Shown here: positions 1-5,988 of the stretch, one piece after another
Numbering within the stretch: position 1 is the first letter of the stretch
Layout: each line of letters begins with the position of its first letter
Assembly (NCBI GenBank): GCA_012518325.1
Contig: JAAYSR010000004.1
Location: 1 to 6,786, forward strand
DNA length: 6,786 bases
Direction: 5' to 3'
Source of the DNA: Bacillota bacterium
GTDB lineage: Bacteria; Bacillota; Limnochordia; Darwinibacteriales; Darwinibacteriaceae
Translations under genes and position numbers: made by a program
Notes under the pieces: model-generated
Databases searched by the model: none
What the model was told of the DNA's origin: nothing
The model's input: only the letters and a program-made list of their open reading frames with translations

Positions 1-489
1 ATCTCCGACGACATTGCTGTGATGAGAAACGGAGTGATTGTTGAAAGGGGCACTCCCCAGGACATCTACCTTCGCTCCGATGATCCCTTTGTGGTTGACT
101 TCATCGGCAGGGCCAACTTCCTGGAAGCCAAGATCAAATCGTACCAGAATGAAAGTCGCTGCGTTGTCACAAGCCCCCTGGGCGATGTGGTCTGCAGCGC
201 CCCTGCAGGCTTAGAAGCCGGCACTCCTGTTACGATTTACACCCGGCCTGAGTCGTTTACTGTGCTGCAGGCTGATTCGGGGCTGACTGAAAATGTCTTT
301 GAGGCCAAAGTAAACAGCGTGCTTTTTGCCGGCGAAGCCCATGAAGTAGAGTTTGCCATTGGCGATGCCACGGTACTGGCTAAGATAGAGTTCGACATTC
401 CACTTCGGAAGGGTGACAGCGTGCGTCTCCATATCGATCCAGAGTGGTGCCGCGTCCTGAACCCTAAGAGGGGGTCTAGCCGTGCTTAA
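1..489 (+). CDS. ABC transporter ATP-binding protein, C-terminal part (5' end outside window)
   Basis: This is the end of an importer ATPase of the FbpC/PotA/UgpC type, which powers uptake from the cytoplasmic face of the membrane. Frame 1 is open from the first base and 162 residues remain. The first residues, ISDDIAVMRNG and then ERGTPQDIY, FVVDFIGRANFLEA, are the usual sequence just after the H-loop of these NBDs. Walker A, signature, Walker B and the H-loop histidine therefore lie upstream of the window. From about residue 38 onward the protein is a TOBE-like beta-rich regulatory domain, with a typical VTIYTRPESF stretch near residue 77 and HIDPEWCRVL near the end. The GTG at 19 is internal and not a real start. 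The stop (487-489) overlaps the permease start by 8 bp, so the two genes are translationally coupled. The substrate cannot be told from this fragment; Fe(III), phosphonate or polyamine are the usual options for this class. Confidence 0.93.
   Translation: MSDDIAVMRNGVIVERGTPQDIYLRSDDPFVVDFIGRANFLEAKIKSYQNESRCVVTSPLGDVVCSAPAGLEAGTPVTIYTRPESFTVLQADSGLTENVFEAKVNSVLFAGEAHEVEFAIGDATVLAKIEFDIPLRKGDSVRLHIDPEWCRVLNPKRGSSRA
467..474 (+). promoter_or_regulatory. Ribosome binding site of the permease gene
   Basis: AGAGGGGG inside the end of the ATPase gene lies 7 bases before the GTG at 482. It supports that GTG as the permease start, giving an 8-bp overlap with the upstream gene. Confidence 0.6.
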
Positions 490-2221
490 CCAGACAAATC
501 GCCATGTTCCCCTTACCGCCCTGCTGATTCTGATTGTAGGCGGACTGACAATTGGACCGGTTTTGATGCTGATCATCGGCAGCTTTTCCGAGGGGATCGG
601 AGCAATCGGGAAGTTCACCCTGGACAAGTACATATCTGCCTACGGAAATCCGAACCTGCCCACAACGCTTACGAACACAGTGATTTTTGTACTCGGAACA
701 TCCGTCTTTTCCACGGTGCTAGGCGCCTTCCTGGCCTATTTGAGCGTAAGAACCGACATCCCGCTGAAGGGCCTGTTCAGCTTTTTGCCCATCGTGCCGA
801 TGATGATTCCCCACGTGCTTTTCTCCTCGGCATGGATAGCACTGTTAAACCCAACCAACGGCATGTTCAATGTAATGCTCCGTAACCTGTTCGGGCTGGC
901 CCGGGGACCCTTTAACATTTACTCTCTCGGAGGCATGATCTTCCTGGAGGGAATGCTTGACCTGCCCGTCACTTACCTCGTCATGGCACCGGCCATGGTT
1001 TCCTTCGATACCAAACTGGAGGAGGCAGCGCGGGTGAGCGGCGCGTCCAACTTCCATACTCTGCGCACAGTCACACTGCCTGTTTTAAAGCCTGCGATCC
1101 TGGCCACCTTTACCTTGGCCATTATCCGCAGCCTGGCTTCATTTGCGGTTCCCCGCATGGTGGGCGTGCCGGGACGGATTTATGTTCTGACTACACATAT
1201 TCACAGGATCATCTCCATCGGCTGGTCGCCTGACTACGGCCAGGCAGCTGCTATCGGCCTGATTGTACTGGCGGTGGCTATTGTCCTTGTCTATCTGTAC
1301 CGCCGCCTTATTTCGGAGAGCGCCCAGTTTGTCACTGTGACCGGCAAAGGGTTCAGACCCACAGAGATCAAGCTTGGGCGGGCCAAGTATCCTCTCTTTA
1401 TTGTCTGTTTGCTGTTCTTTGCCTTTCTTGTGGTCATACCCCTGGCTACGCTGATCTATATGTCTTTCCTGCCTTACACCATGGTGCCGAGTGCCCGGGC
1501 GTTCAGCATGATGAGCCTGGACAACTGGAAGACCGTAATTAACAGCGCCAGGATGTTGAGTGCACTGAAAAACTCTGCCTTCCTGGCTATCGTAGGTGCC
1601 ACAGTGGCGATACTTCTCTCCATCTTCGTCGCCTACATTATAGTCAAAGTAAAAAGCAAGGCCAGCACTTTCCTGGAATCACTCACCTTTTTGTCTTTCT
1701 CCTTCCCGGGCATGATCATTGGTGTCGGGTTTATGTGGTTCCTGGTCAAAACTCCCCTGTACGCCACCCTTGGCGGTTTGCTGGTGGCCTATGTCGGAAC
1801 CTACCTCCCCTATGGGGTCAGGCCCCTCCGGAGCGCCTTTACTCAAATCGATGAAGAGCTGGAAGAATCCGCCCGGGTCTTTGGTGCCTCTTTCCTGCGC
1901 TCCCTGCGGGATATTGTGGTTCCCCTCCTGGCTCCGGCGGTTATCTCCGCCTGGGTCCTCACGGCCGCCATGTTTATCCGTGAGTTGAGCGTTTCGGTTG
2001 TGCTGTCCAGGCCGGGCACCGAAGTTCTGACAGTTGAGATTATGAAACTTGCTGACGACGGGCTTTGGGGCCAAGTAGCGGCCTTGGGCCTGATCATGGT
2101 TGCCCTTTCGACGATCCTGGTTGCGGGGGCCAATCTGCTCAAGCTGCCCCTGGCGCAGAGCAGGGTCAAGAAGATCAAAACAGAAAGCACTTCAGGGTCT
2201 AGCGCAATACCAGTCCCCTAG
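482..2221 (+). CDS. ABC transporter permease, fused two-domain FbpB type
   Basis: This is an integral inner-membrane importer subunit of 579 residues, the usual length for fused FbpB/SfuB-like permeases in which both membrane halves are on one chain. I see about 12 hydrophobic segments. Six lie in the first half (roughly 11-34, 63-87, 98-121, 147-171, 205-224, 255-274) and six in the second (about 303-329, 362-389, 398-422, 426-444, 478-505, 530-553). Each half carries the cytoplasmic EAA loop that docks on the ATPase: EEAARVSGA at 180-188 and EESARVFGA at 461-469, each followed by a conserved LP/VP-L-PA segment. The two EAA loops show that both halves are intact. The start is GTG at 482, supported by a purine-rich site 7 bases upstream. 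The gene overlaps the ATPase gene and ends in TAG, 15 bases before a strong hairpin. Fused permeases of this type usually handle Fe(III), and related ones handle 2-aminoethylphosphonate or thiamine. The substrate is not decided by sequence. Confidence 0.93.
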   Translation: MLNQTNRHVPLTALLILIVGGLTIGPVLMLIIGSFSEGIGAIGKFTLDKYISAYGNPNLPTTLTNTVIFVLGTSVFSTVLGAFLAYLSVRTDIPLKGLFSFLPIVPMMIPHVLFSSAWIALLNPTNGMFNVMLRNLFGLARGPFNIYSLGGMIFLEGMLDLPVTYLVMAPAMVSFDTKLEEAARVSGASNFHTLRTVTLPVLKPAILATFTLAIIRSLASFAVPRMVGVPGRIYVLTTHIHRIISIGWSPDYGQAAAIGLIVLAVAIVLVYLYRRLISESAQFVTVTGKGFRPTEIKLGRAKYPLFIVCLLFFAFLVVIPLATLIYMSFLPYTMVPSARAFSMMSLDNWKTVINSARMLSALKNSAFLAIVGATVAILLSIFVAYIIVKVKSKASTFLESLTFLSFSFPGMIIGVGFMWFLVKTPLYATLGGLLVAYVGTYLPYGVRPLRSAFTQIDEELEESARVFGASFLRSLRDIVVPLLAPAVISAWVLTAAMFIRELSVSVVLSRPGTEVLTVEIMKLADDGLWGQVAALGLIMVALSTILVAGANLLKLPLAQSRVKKIKTESTSGSSAIPVP

Positions 2222-2235
2222 GTGACAATACAACG

Positions 2236-2276
2236 AAACAGGCTGCCAGAACGGCAGCCTGTTTCTTATTGTCTTT
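2236..2276. terminator. Bidirectional intrinsic terminator between convergent genes
   Basis: A perfect 12-bp inverted repeat (AAACAGGCTGCC at 2236-2247, complement at 2253-2264) with a 5-base loop sits in the 70-bp gap between the permease stop and the substrate-binding gene stop. On the + strand it is followed by a T-rich run (2262-2276). On the - strand the A-rich flank of the repeat gives TTT at the stem base, then CGTTGTATTG. The genes converge here, so one hairpin can end both transcripts. Confidence 0.88.
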
Positions 2277-2291
2277 GTACTTGTGAGGTAA

Positions 2292-3308
2292 TTAGAAGAT
2301 AGTCTGGAATACTTCTGACCAGTGCTGAATTTCTTCGTCGGAGAGCTCACGCAAAGGAACGATCTCAGCTTGGTCAATTCCGTCGATGGGCGGATAAACA
2401 CCGTCGTACAGCACTGTTTCGCCTACATCAGCTGCCAAGATGTTCGCTGCGGCTTCTGACAGCCAATAGTCGATAAACAGCTTGGCGGCATTAGGCCTTT
2501 CTGCATTGGCAGCCAAAGCGATTGCCCGTGCAGAACCCATGAGGGGCTCCCCTTCCAGCCTTGCCCAATCCAGGGGAGCTGGGGCACGGGTGACAATGTA
2601 CTTAGGCATCGAGATTCCGATATGCTTTTCACCGGTTTCGATGGGCCCAGGTGTTGGACCAAAGGATGCTACAAACATGGGCCGGTTTGCTGCCAAGCCG
2701 CGCAGGAAGTCCATCCACGCAGCTTCGGTCTCAAAGACATGTTCCTTGAGTCCGACCAGCCAGGTAATGGTGGTGGCATGCGTAATCGGATCTGGCATGA
2801 CGATTCTGTCGCGCCACTTCGGATCAGCAAGCTCCGCATAAGACTTGGGAACATCCGCAGGATCTACAAGCTCAGCGTTGTAGATAATGCCTACAGTTTC
2901 AATGCCGAACTGCTGGATCACACCGTCGGGATCCTTGGACCACTCTGGGTAGTTCTCAGTTACGGGTGATACGTACTCAGCCAGGATACCTGCTTCTTTC
3001 AGGATCTGCAGCACAGGCAGGGGCCCCTGGAGGACATCTGCTGCCAGGCGTCCAGCCTGGTGTTCGGTCTGTACTGTAGGAATGTACACTGCAGTGGAAA
3101 TGCGTGTGTACTCGCCGACAACGCCATACTCTTCTTCGAAGGCCTCCATAATGGATTCTACACCGGTGATGTTGGCGTAAAATACCGCTTTTCCTTCTTG
3201 CTTTGCTTCTTCCAACAACGGGTGTTCACTTGCCAGAACCGAGCCTGCGGCCAAAGCCAGAACAAGACTCAAAACCAGCAGCAAACGGACTGCACTTTTG
3301 GACTTCAT
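2292..3308 (-). CDS. Extracellular ABC-transporter substrate-binding protein (Fe(III)/AfuA-like class)
   Basis: This is a secreted, two-lobed binding protein of 338 residues that should deliver ligand to an importer, probably the one encoded convergently at 1-2221. Residues 1-26 form a signal peptide: MKSKSAVR, a long leucine/alanine core, then SVLA before SEHP. No cysteine is present at the cleavage site, so it is not a lipoprotein. Family hallmarks are EEAKQEGKAVFYA near 34-45, GIIYN at 140-144 in the hinge region, LADPKWRDRIVMPDP at 160-174, and a late SARAIALAANAERPNAAKLFIDYWLS stretch in pieces typical of SBP_bac_6/8-type proteins. I do not see the adjacent tyrosine pair that binds iron in classical FbpA, so the ligand is open. 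The ATG at 3308 is preferred over the ATG at 3314, because AGGAGG lies 9 bases before the former and only 3 before the latter. A promoter can be placed just upstream, so the gene seems to be expressed separately from its transporter. Confidence 0.9.
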   Translation of the reverse strand: MKSKSAVRLLLVLSLVLALAAGSVLASEHPLLEEAKQEGKAVFYANITGVESIMEAFEEEYGVVGEYTRISTAVYIPTVQTEHQAGRLAADVLQGPLPVLQILKEAGILAEYVSPVTENYPEWSKDPDGVIQQFGIETVGIIYNAELVDPADVPKSYAELADPKWRDRIVMPDPITHATTITWLVGLKEHVFETEAAWMDFLRGLAANRPMFVASFGPTPGPIETGEKHIGISMPKYIVTRAPAPLDWARLEGEPLMGSARAIALAANAERPNAAKLFIDYWLSEAAANILAADVGETVLYDGVYPPIDGIDQAEIVPLRELSDEEIQHWSEVFQTIF

Positions 3309-3317
3309 GGTCATTTT

Positions 3318-3323
3318 CCTCCT
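3318..3323 (-). promoter_or_regulatory. Ribosome binding site deciding the start of the substrate-binding protein
   Basis: A perfect AGGAGG stands before two in-frame ATG codons two codons apart (3314 and 3308). Spacing is 3 bases to the first and 9 to the second, so the second is the better start. The signal peptide then begins MKSKS. Confidence 0.75.
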
Positions 3324-3341
3324 AATCTTTAGTGATCATGC

Positions 3342-3370
3342 ATAACATAAATTCGTTGTTTTCCTTACAA
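3342..3370 (-). promoter_or_regulatory. Possible sigma-70/SigA-type promoter of the substrate-binding gene
   Basis: On the - strand TTGTAA (3370-3365) is followed after exactly 17 bases by TGTTAT (3347-3342). Each hexamer matches 4 of 6 consensus bases. The start of transcription would be near 3335, about 12 bases before the ribosome binding site. The -35 element lies inside a small inverted repeat, GTTGT-N7-ACAAC (3355-3371). This is a by-eye call. Confidence 0.4.
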
Positions 3371-3378
3371 CTCCTGCT

Positions 3379-3411
3379 TTTATCTGGGCTTTTCCCCTTA
3401 CGCCAGATAAA
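3379..3411. repeat. Inverted repeat upstream of the substrate-binding gene promoter
   Basis: TTTATCTGG (3379-3387) and its perfect complement CCAGATAAA (3403-3411) flank 15 bases, in the 110-bp gap between the unknown 161-residue gene and the substrate-binding gene. Its edge is 8 bases upstream of the proposed -35 element. It could be a weak terminator of the upstream unit, although no T-run follows on either strand, or a binding site for a regulator of the binding-protein gene. The loop is G-rich on the - strand. Confidence 0.4.
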
Positions 3412-3433
3412 TATGCTCAGGTCCAGGTGTAAG

Positions 3434-3919
3434 TTAACTCGGAGGAAGGGTTCCCCGTTCCCGGAAGTAGATCTGCTTGTAACCTTCTTCCACAAAAACA
3501 GTTGGAGCAGCAAGGAGCATCAGTTCATCTGTGCTGAACATGACCAATCTGCCATTGCTGTCAGTAAACGAAAGCACTTCGCCGCCTTTGGCTGCCCGGA
3601 TGGACGAAAAGATGCCGGCCCATTCAAGAGAGTCTCTTGCCTCAAATGTAACAGCGTCGCTATGGGCAAAAAGCAGCATGACCTCATGGCCTTCAGCACA
3701 CGCGGGCTCTTTCTTCCCGTCTGTTTCCAGCCACAGCTGGGCAAGCCGGGCATATTTCAGGTTGAGCGCCACAGTCCTTCCGTCCTGTGCCGCAAAGATA
3801 AAGAAACCTTCCCTCTTGGCTGCAAAGGAACGCTTGAAGCGTCCCCAGGCGGCTTCAGCCACTGGAAAGGACAAGGGTTCTGCCTCAGTTTGCAGCCAAA
3901 CCTTTATGTAGTGGTGCAT
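3434..3919 (-). CDS. Unknown 161-residue protein with an apparent internal tandem duplication, next to the HNH nuclease
   Basis: I do not recognise the family. The start is ATG at 3919 (MHHYIKVW), with GGGGGAGG 7 bases upstream; the reading frame extends further 5', but that part overlaps the nuclease gene and has no ribosome binding site. No signal peptide or membrane segment is visible, so it should be cytoplasmic. Two halves resemble each other at a constant offset of 76 residues. F28/F104, AAK 33-35/109-111, F42/F118, GR 47-48/123-124, V50/V126 and L59/L135 coincide, and PLSF at 15-18 resembles AVTF at 89-92 after a 2-residue gap. Each half reads as strand, strand, helix with Trp, two strands and a closing helix. 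The gene begins 16 bases after the nuclease stop and is surely co-transcribed with it, which suggests a partner or accessory role. That role is inference from position only. Confidence 0.75.
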   Translation of the reverse strand: MHHYIKVWLQTEAEPLSFPVAEAAWGRFKRSFAAKREGFFIFAAQDGRTVALNLKYARLAQLWLETDGKKEPACAEGHEVMLLFAHSDAVTFEARDSLEWAGIFSSIRAAKGGEVLSFTDSNGRLVMFSTDELMLLAAPTVFVEEGYKQIYFRERGTLPPS

Positions 3920-3926
3920 GGACAAA

Positions 3927-3934
3927 CCTCCCCC
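3927..3934 (-). promoter_or_regulatory. Ribosome binding site of the 161-residue protein
   Basis: GGGGGAGG fills the short gap after the nuclease stop codon (3938-3936) and lies 7 bases before ATG at 3919. It fixes the start well inside the longer open frame. Confidence 0.7.
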
Positions 3935-3935
3935 G

Positions 3936-4835
3936 TTATGCAGGTGAATACCTCGATGGTTCTTTGAAGACCTCCCGCCAATGCCACTGTGCAAATTCCC
4001 GGTCAGGGCAGTAATGAGGACTTTGGGGCCTGCGGATCGCCCGATCATGGAAGCGGAGCAGCCACTCCTCGAAGCCCGATGTTCCATGAGCCTGCTGGGC
4101 CACCTTCACAACATAGTCTCCTTGGGAGTACCTCAACGCAAAGGCGCCCCGATCAAAGAGTTTGTGATGGAGGGAACATAGTGCAAGGCCATTGCTCTCG
4201 ATGTCGGGCCCGCCAAACTGGTGCCATTTGATATGGGCGGCATCAAGGGCTATCGACGCGCTGCCCAGCCTTACATTGAAGCCGCAAATCGCGCAAGAAT
4301 ACTCATAAGCCAAGAGTACCCTGTTCCGGAAATTTGGGTCCCGGGTTCGCTGTCTGGCAAGATCAAATTCCTGGGAAATCCCCGGCCTGAAGCCTAGATC
4401 AAGGCCTACGGCAGCCAGGATGTCTTCATGTACAGATTCGGGGAAATGCTTAATCAGCAGGCCCTCCGCCAGTTCCTTGACCAGGCCGGGATCCCTGGCC
4501 AGAGCACTATAGATCTCATCGGTAAAGCCCCCTGTCACCCCCTGGTCGAGCAGAAATGAATCCCGAAAGCGAGGGTTGTCGATGGAGAGTTTCCAAATTC
4601 CGTCGTTGGGCAGGCGCAGAAAAGGGTCAATTGTTCTAGTGGGTCTGGGGGGCCCGAACTCCAGCAGCAGCTGCCCCAGCTTGTCCTTAACCTCACTGTA
4701 GGCTATCCATTGCGTCCCCTGCTGCACTTTTCCTAGGGCCAGCAAGAGCAGCAATGGCTTGTGAGGTGCCCGCTGATCTCCCTTTTTCCAGATGTTAATG
4801 CTGAAGAACAGCTTCCTGATTTGATCCCTCGTCAC
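3936..4835 (-). CDS. HNH endonuclease with N-terminal sulfur-binding-like domain; likely phosphorothioate-dependent type IV restriction enzyme
   Basis: This is a 299-residue protein of two parts. The N-terminal half carries RAPHKPLLLLLALG (22-35), LEFGPPRPTR (58-67) and PFLRLPNDGIW (71-81). These match the conserved signature of the sulfur-binding domain in ScoMcrA/SprMcrA/EcoWI-type enzymes, which read phosphorothioate-modified DNA. The C-terminal half is an HNH_2-type nuclease. CAIC (181-184) and C220/H223 are the probable zinc ligands, and AAHI with H201, N216 and the HH pair at 223-224 form the ββα-metal site. All key residues are present, so it should be active. One possible oddity is aspartate before PF in the sulfur-pocket motif, where I recall tyrosine in described members. 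The GTG at 4835 is chosen because GGGAGGAG sits 8-10 bases before it; the GTG at 4844 would be inside that site. The gene heads a two-gene unit. No dnd-type sulfur modification genes are in view, as would suit a defence enzyme that attacks foreign modified DNA. Confidence 0.85.
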   Translation of the reverse strand: MTRDQIRKLFFSINIWKKGDQRAPHKPLLLLLALGKVQQGTQWIAYSEVKDKLGQLLLEFGPPRPTRTIDPFLRLPNDGIWKLSIDNPRFRDSFLLDQGVTGGFTDEIYSALARDPGLVKELAEGLLIKHFPESVHEDILAAVGLDLGFRPGISQEFDLARQRTRDPNFRNRVLLAYEYSCAICGFNVRLGSASIALDAAHIKWHQFGGPDIESNGLALCSLHHKLFDRGAFALRYSQGDYVVKVAQQAHGTSGFEEWLLRFHDRAIRRPQSPHYCPDREFAQWHWREVFKEPSRYSPA

Positions 4836-4843
4836 TGCACACA

Positions 4844-4852
4844 CTCCTCCCT
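4844..4852 (-). promoter_or_regulatory. Ribosome binding site deciding the start of the HNH nuclease
   Basis: AGGGAGGAG ends on the first base of the GTG at 4844, which rules that codon out in practice. The next in-frame GTG at 4835 is at ideal distance and yields a protein beginning MTRDQIRKLF. Confidence 0.65.
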
Positions 4853-4935
4853 GCCGAAGGGCGTCAGATTACTGCCTATGCCGTGCAAGTCTTCCTTCCA
4901 TACAATAACTCAGTTTCCCTTCCCGAAAGTGTTAA

Positions 4936-4971
4936 GCCGGTCCGCTGCCAAGCATTTGGCAGCAGACCGGC
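4936..4971 (-). terminator. Terminator hairpin downstream of the receiver gene
   Basis: A 16-bp stem (GCCGGTCCGCTGCCAA at 4936-4951 with TTGGCAGCAGACCGGC at 4956-4971) closes on a 4-base loop. The single imperfect position is C/A in + strand RNA but a U-G wobble in - strand RNA, so it is fully paired only in the - strand transcript. This fits a terminator of the kinase/receiver unit 37 bases upstream. The following tract (CTTAACACTTTC) is only weakly T-rich. The rest of 4853-5007 shows no clear promoter for the nuclease gene; TTAACA and TATTGT are present but about 22 bases apart. Confidence 0.7.
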
Positions 4972-5007
4972 ATCTAAGTACAAAAGGCCGATAATTCCCG
5001 GTAAACC

Positions 5008-5361
5008 TTATACTCGTCCCTCTAACAGCTCCTTGATAACCTCAATTTTCAACGGTTTGCTAAGATGCATGTCAAATCCAGCCTGCAAAGAACGCTTTAC
5101 ATCTTCTTCACTGGAATAGCCCGAAACCGCAACTAAGTAGATATCTTTGAGTTCTTCATCGCTGCGGAGCCGTCTGGCAACATCATGACCGCTCAGGCCG
5201 GGCATCCGTATATCACATAGAATCACTCTTGGTTTGCGTTCCTTGGCAAGGATAAGCCCTTCTTCGCCGCTGTAGGCGGCAGCAACTTCATATTTTTCCC
5301 TGGTAAGGCATTCGCACCAAAGGTCGGCCAACTCCCTATTGTCATCAATGACAAGCAACAT
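5008..5361 (-). CDS. Stand-alone response regulator receiver (CheY-like)
   Basis: This single receiver domain of 117 residues has no output domain. All phosphorylation-site residues are present: the acidic pair D6-D7 in MLLVIDD, the phospho-acceptor D50 in VILCDIRMPG, the switch residue S80 in VAVSGY, and K102 in LSKPL. The length is the usual size of a bare receiver, so it would act by protein contact or as a phosphate carrier, in the cytoplasm. The ATG at 5361 is chosen because GGGAGGA (5377-5371) lies 9 bases upstream; a GTG at 5379 would overlap that site. It starts 24 bases after the kinase stop and shares its transcript. The kinase gene next to it is broken, so if that reading is right this regulator has lost its cognate partner or takes phosphate from another kinase. 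The fusion of PAS kinases with such receivers is common, and a separate receiver immediately 3' is a frequent arrangement. Confidence 0.92.
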   Translation of the reverse strand: MLLVIDDNRELADLWCECLTREKYEVAAAYSGEEGLILAKERKPRVILCDIRMPGLSGHDVARRLRSDEELKDIYLVAVSGYSSEEDVKRSLQAGFDMHLSKPLKIEVIKELLEGRV

Positions 5362-5370
5362 CGCACTCCA

Positions 5371-5377
5371 TCCTCCC
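5371..5377 (-). promoter_or_regulatory. Ribosome binding site of the receiver gene
   Basis: GGGAGGA lies in the 24-base gap after the kinase stop, 9 bases before ATG at 5361. It makes the upstream in-frame GTG at 5379 unlikely as the start. Confidence 0.65.
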
Positions 5378-5385
5378 ACTTAAGG

Positions 5386-5988
5386 TCAGCGGTGCATTGG
5401 CAGCCGCAACGTAAAAACCGAGCCTTTACCCATACCAAGACTTTCTGCCGCAATCTCGCCGCCATGCAGGTCTACGATATTTTTCACTATAGAAAGACCC
5501 AAGCCAAGGCCCCTATTATGATATTCATTTAAGACATTTGGCCCCTGCAGGTACGGTTCGAAAATTGCGCCAAGCAGTTGTGGATGAATCCCCAAGCCGG
5601 TATCTCTTACAGTAATGACTGCACTCTCATCCTCCGCCTTTAGTTCGATACGGACAGTCCCCCCCTCCGGAGTGTATTTGAGGGCATTGGCCAAGATGTT
5701 GGCAATGCACTGTGTGATCCGCAGAACGTCAGCATTCACAAAGATGGGTTCGGGACTTATATTTTCCAGTAATTCTAGACCTTTCTCGGCAAAACGCGGT
5801 CTTATGTCACTAATAATATCGGTAACTATAGCATTTATCTTTATTATTTCTTTGTTGAGGGATAGAGCTGTGCGGGTGATGCGTGTTACATCCAGCAGAC
5901 CGTCTACCAACTGAGACAGATGTTCTACCTGGCGTTTTAACGTCTCTATTGTCCGCTTGTCTCTTTCGCCGGAGTGAGTAAGACTCAA
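5386..5988 (-). pseudogene. C-terminal fragment of the broken kinase: end of HisKA and HATPase_c domain
   Basis: This is the part in the shifted frame. It holds the second HisKA helix (KRQVEHLSQLVDGLLDVTRI) and a complete ATP-binding domain. The motifs present are the N-box CIANILANALKYTPEGG, the G1 box VRDTGLGI, an F-box-like IFEPYLQ, the G2 box GLGLGLSIVK, and the closing GKGSVFTLRLP. All nucleotide-binding motifs are intact, but the fragment lacks the phospho-accepting histidine, which is in the other frame. I see no ribosome binding site or start for it; the open frame beginning at 6084 reads unrelated sequence before the junction. Confidence 0.6.

Noticed and set aside
211..633. Open frame of 140 codons on the - strand across the ATPase/permease junction
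   Set aside because: It lies opposite two well-recognised transporter genes and its translation has no family-like character. It is a shadow of their codon usage.
1679..2190. Two - strand open frames of 115-131 codons inside the permease
   Set aside because: They are fully inside a conserved membrane-protein gene, and their translations are low-complexity and charged, without a ribosome binding site.
3332..3967. A + strand open frame of 211 codons opposite the unknown 161-residue gene
   Set aside because: It has no ribosome binding site at its start, crosses a promoter-like gap and covers the opposite strand of a gene with a strong start signal and an internal repeat. The - strand reading is better supported.
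3920..4087. Longer version of the 161-residue protein, starting at 4087
   Set aside because: The extra 56 residues overlap the nuclease gene, read as atypical protein and have no ribosome binding site, whereas ATG at 3919 has a perfect one.
4853..4935. Promoter for the nuclease gene (TTAACA with TATTGT)
   Set aside because: Spacing between the hexamers is about 22 bases, too long for a standard promoter, and no better pair was found by eye.
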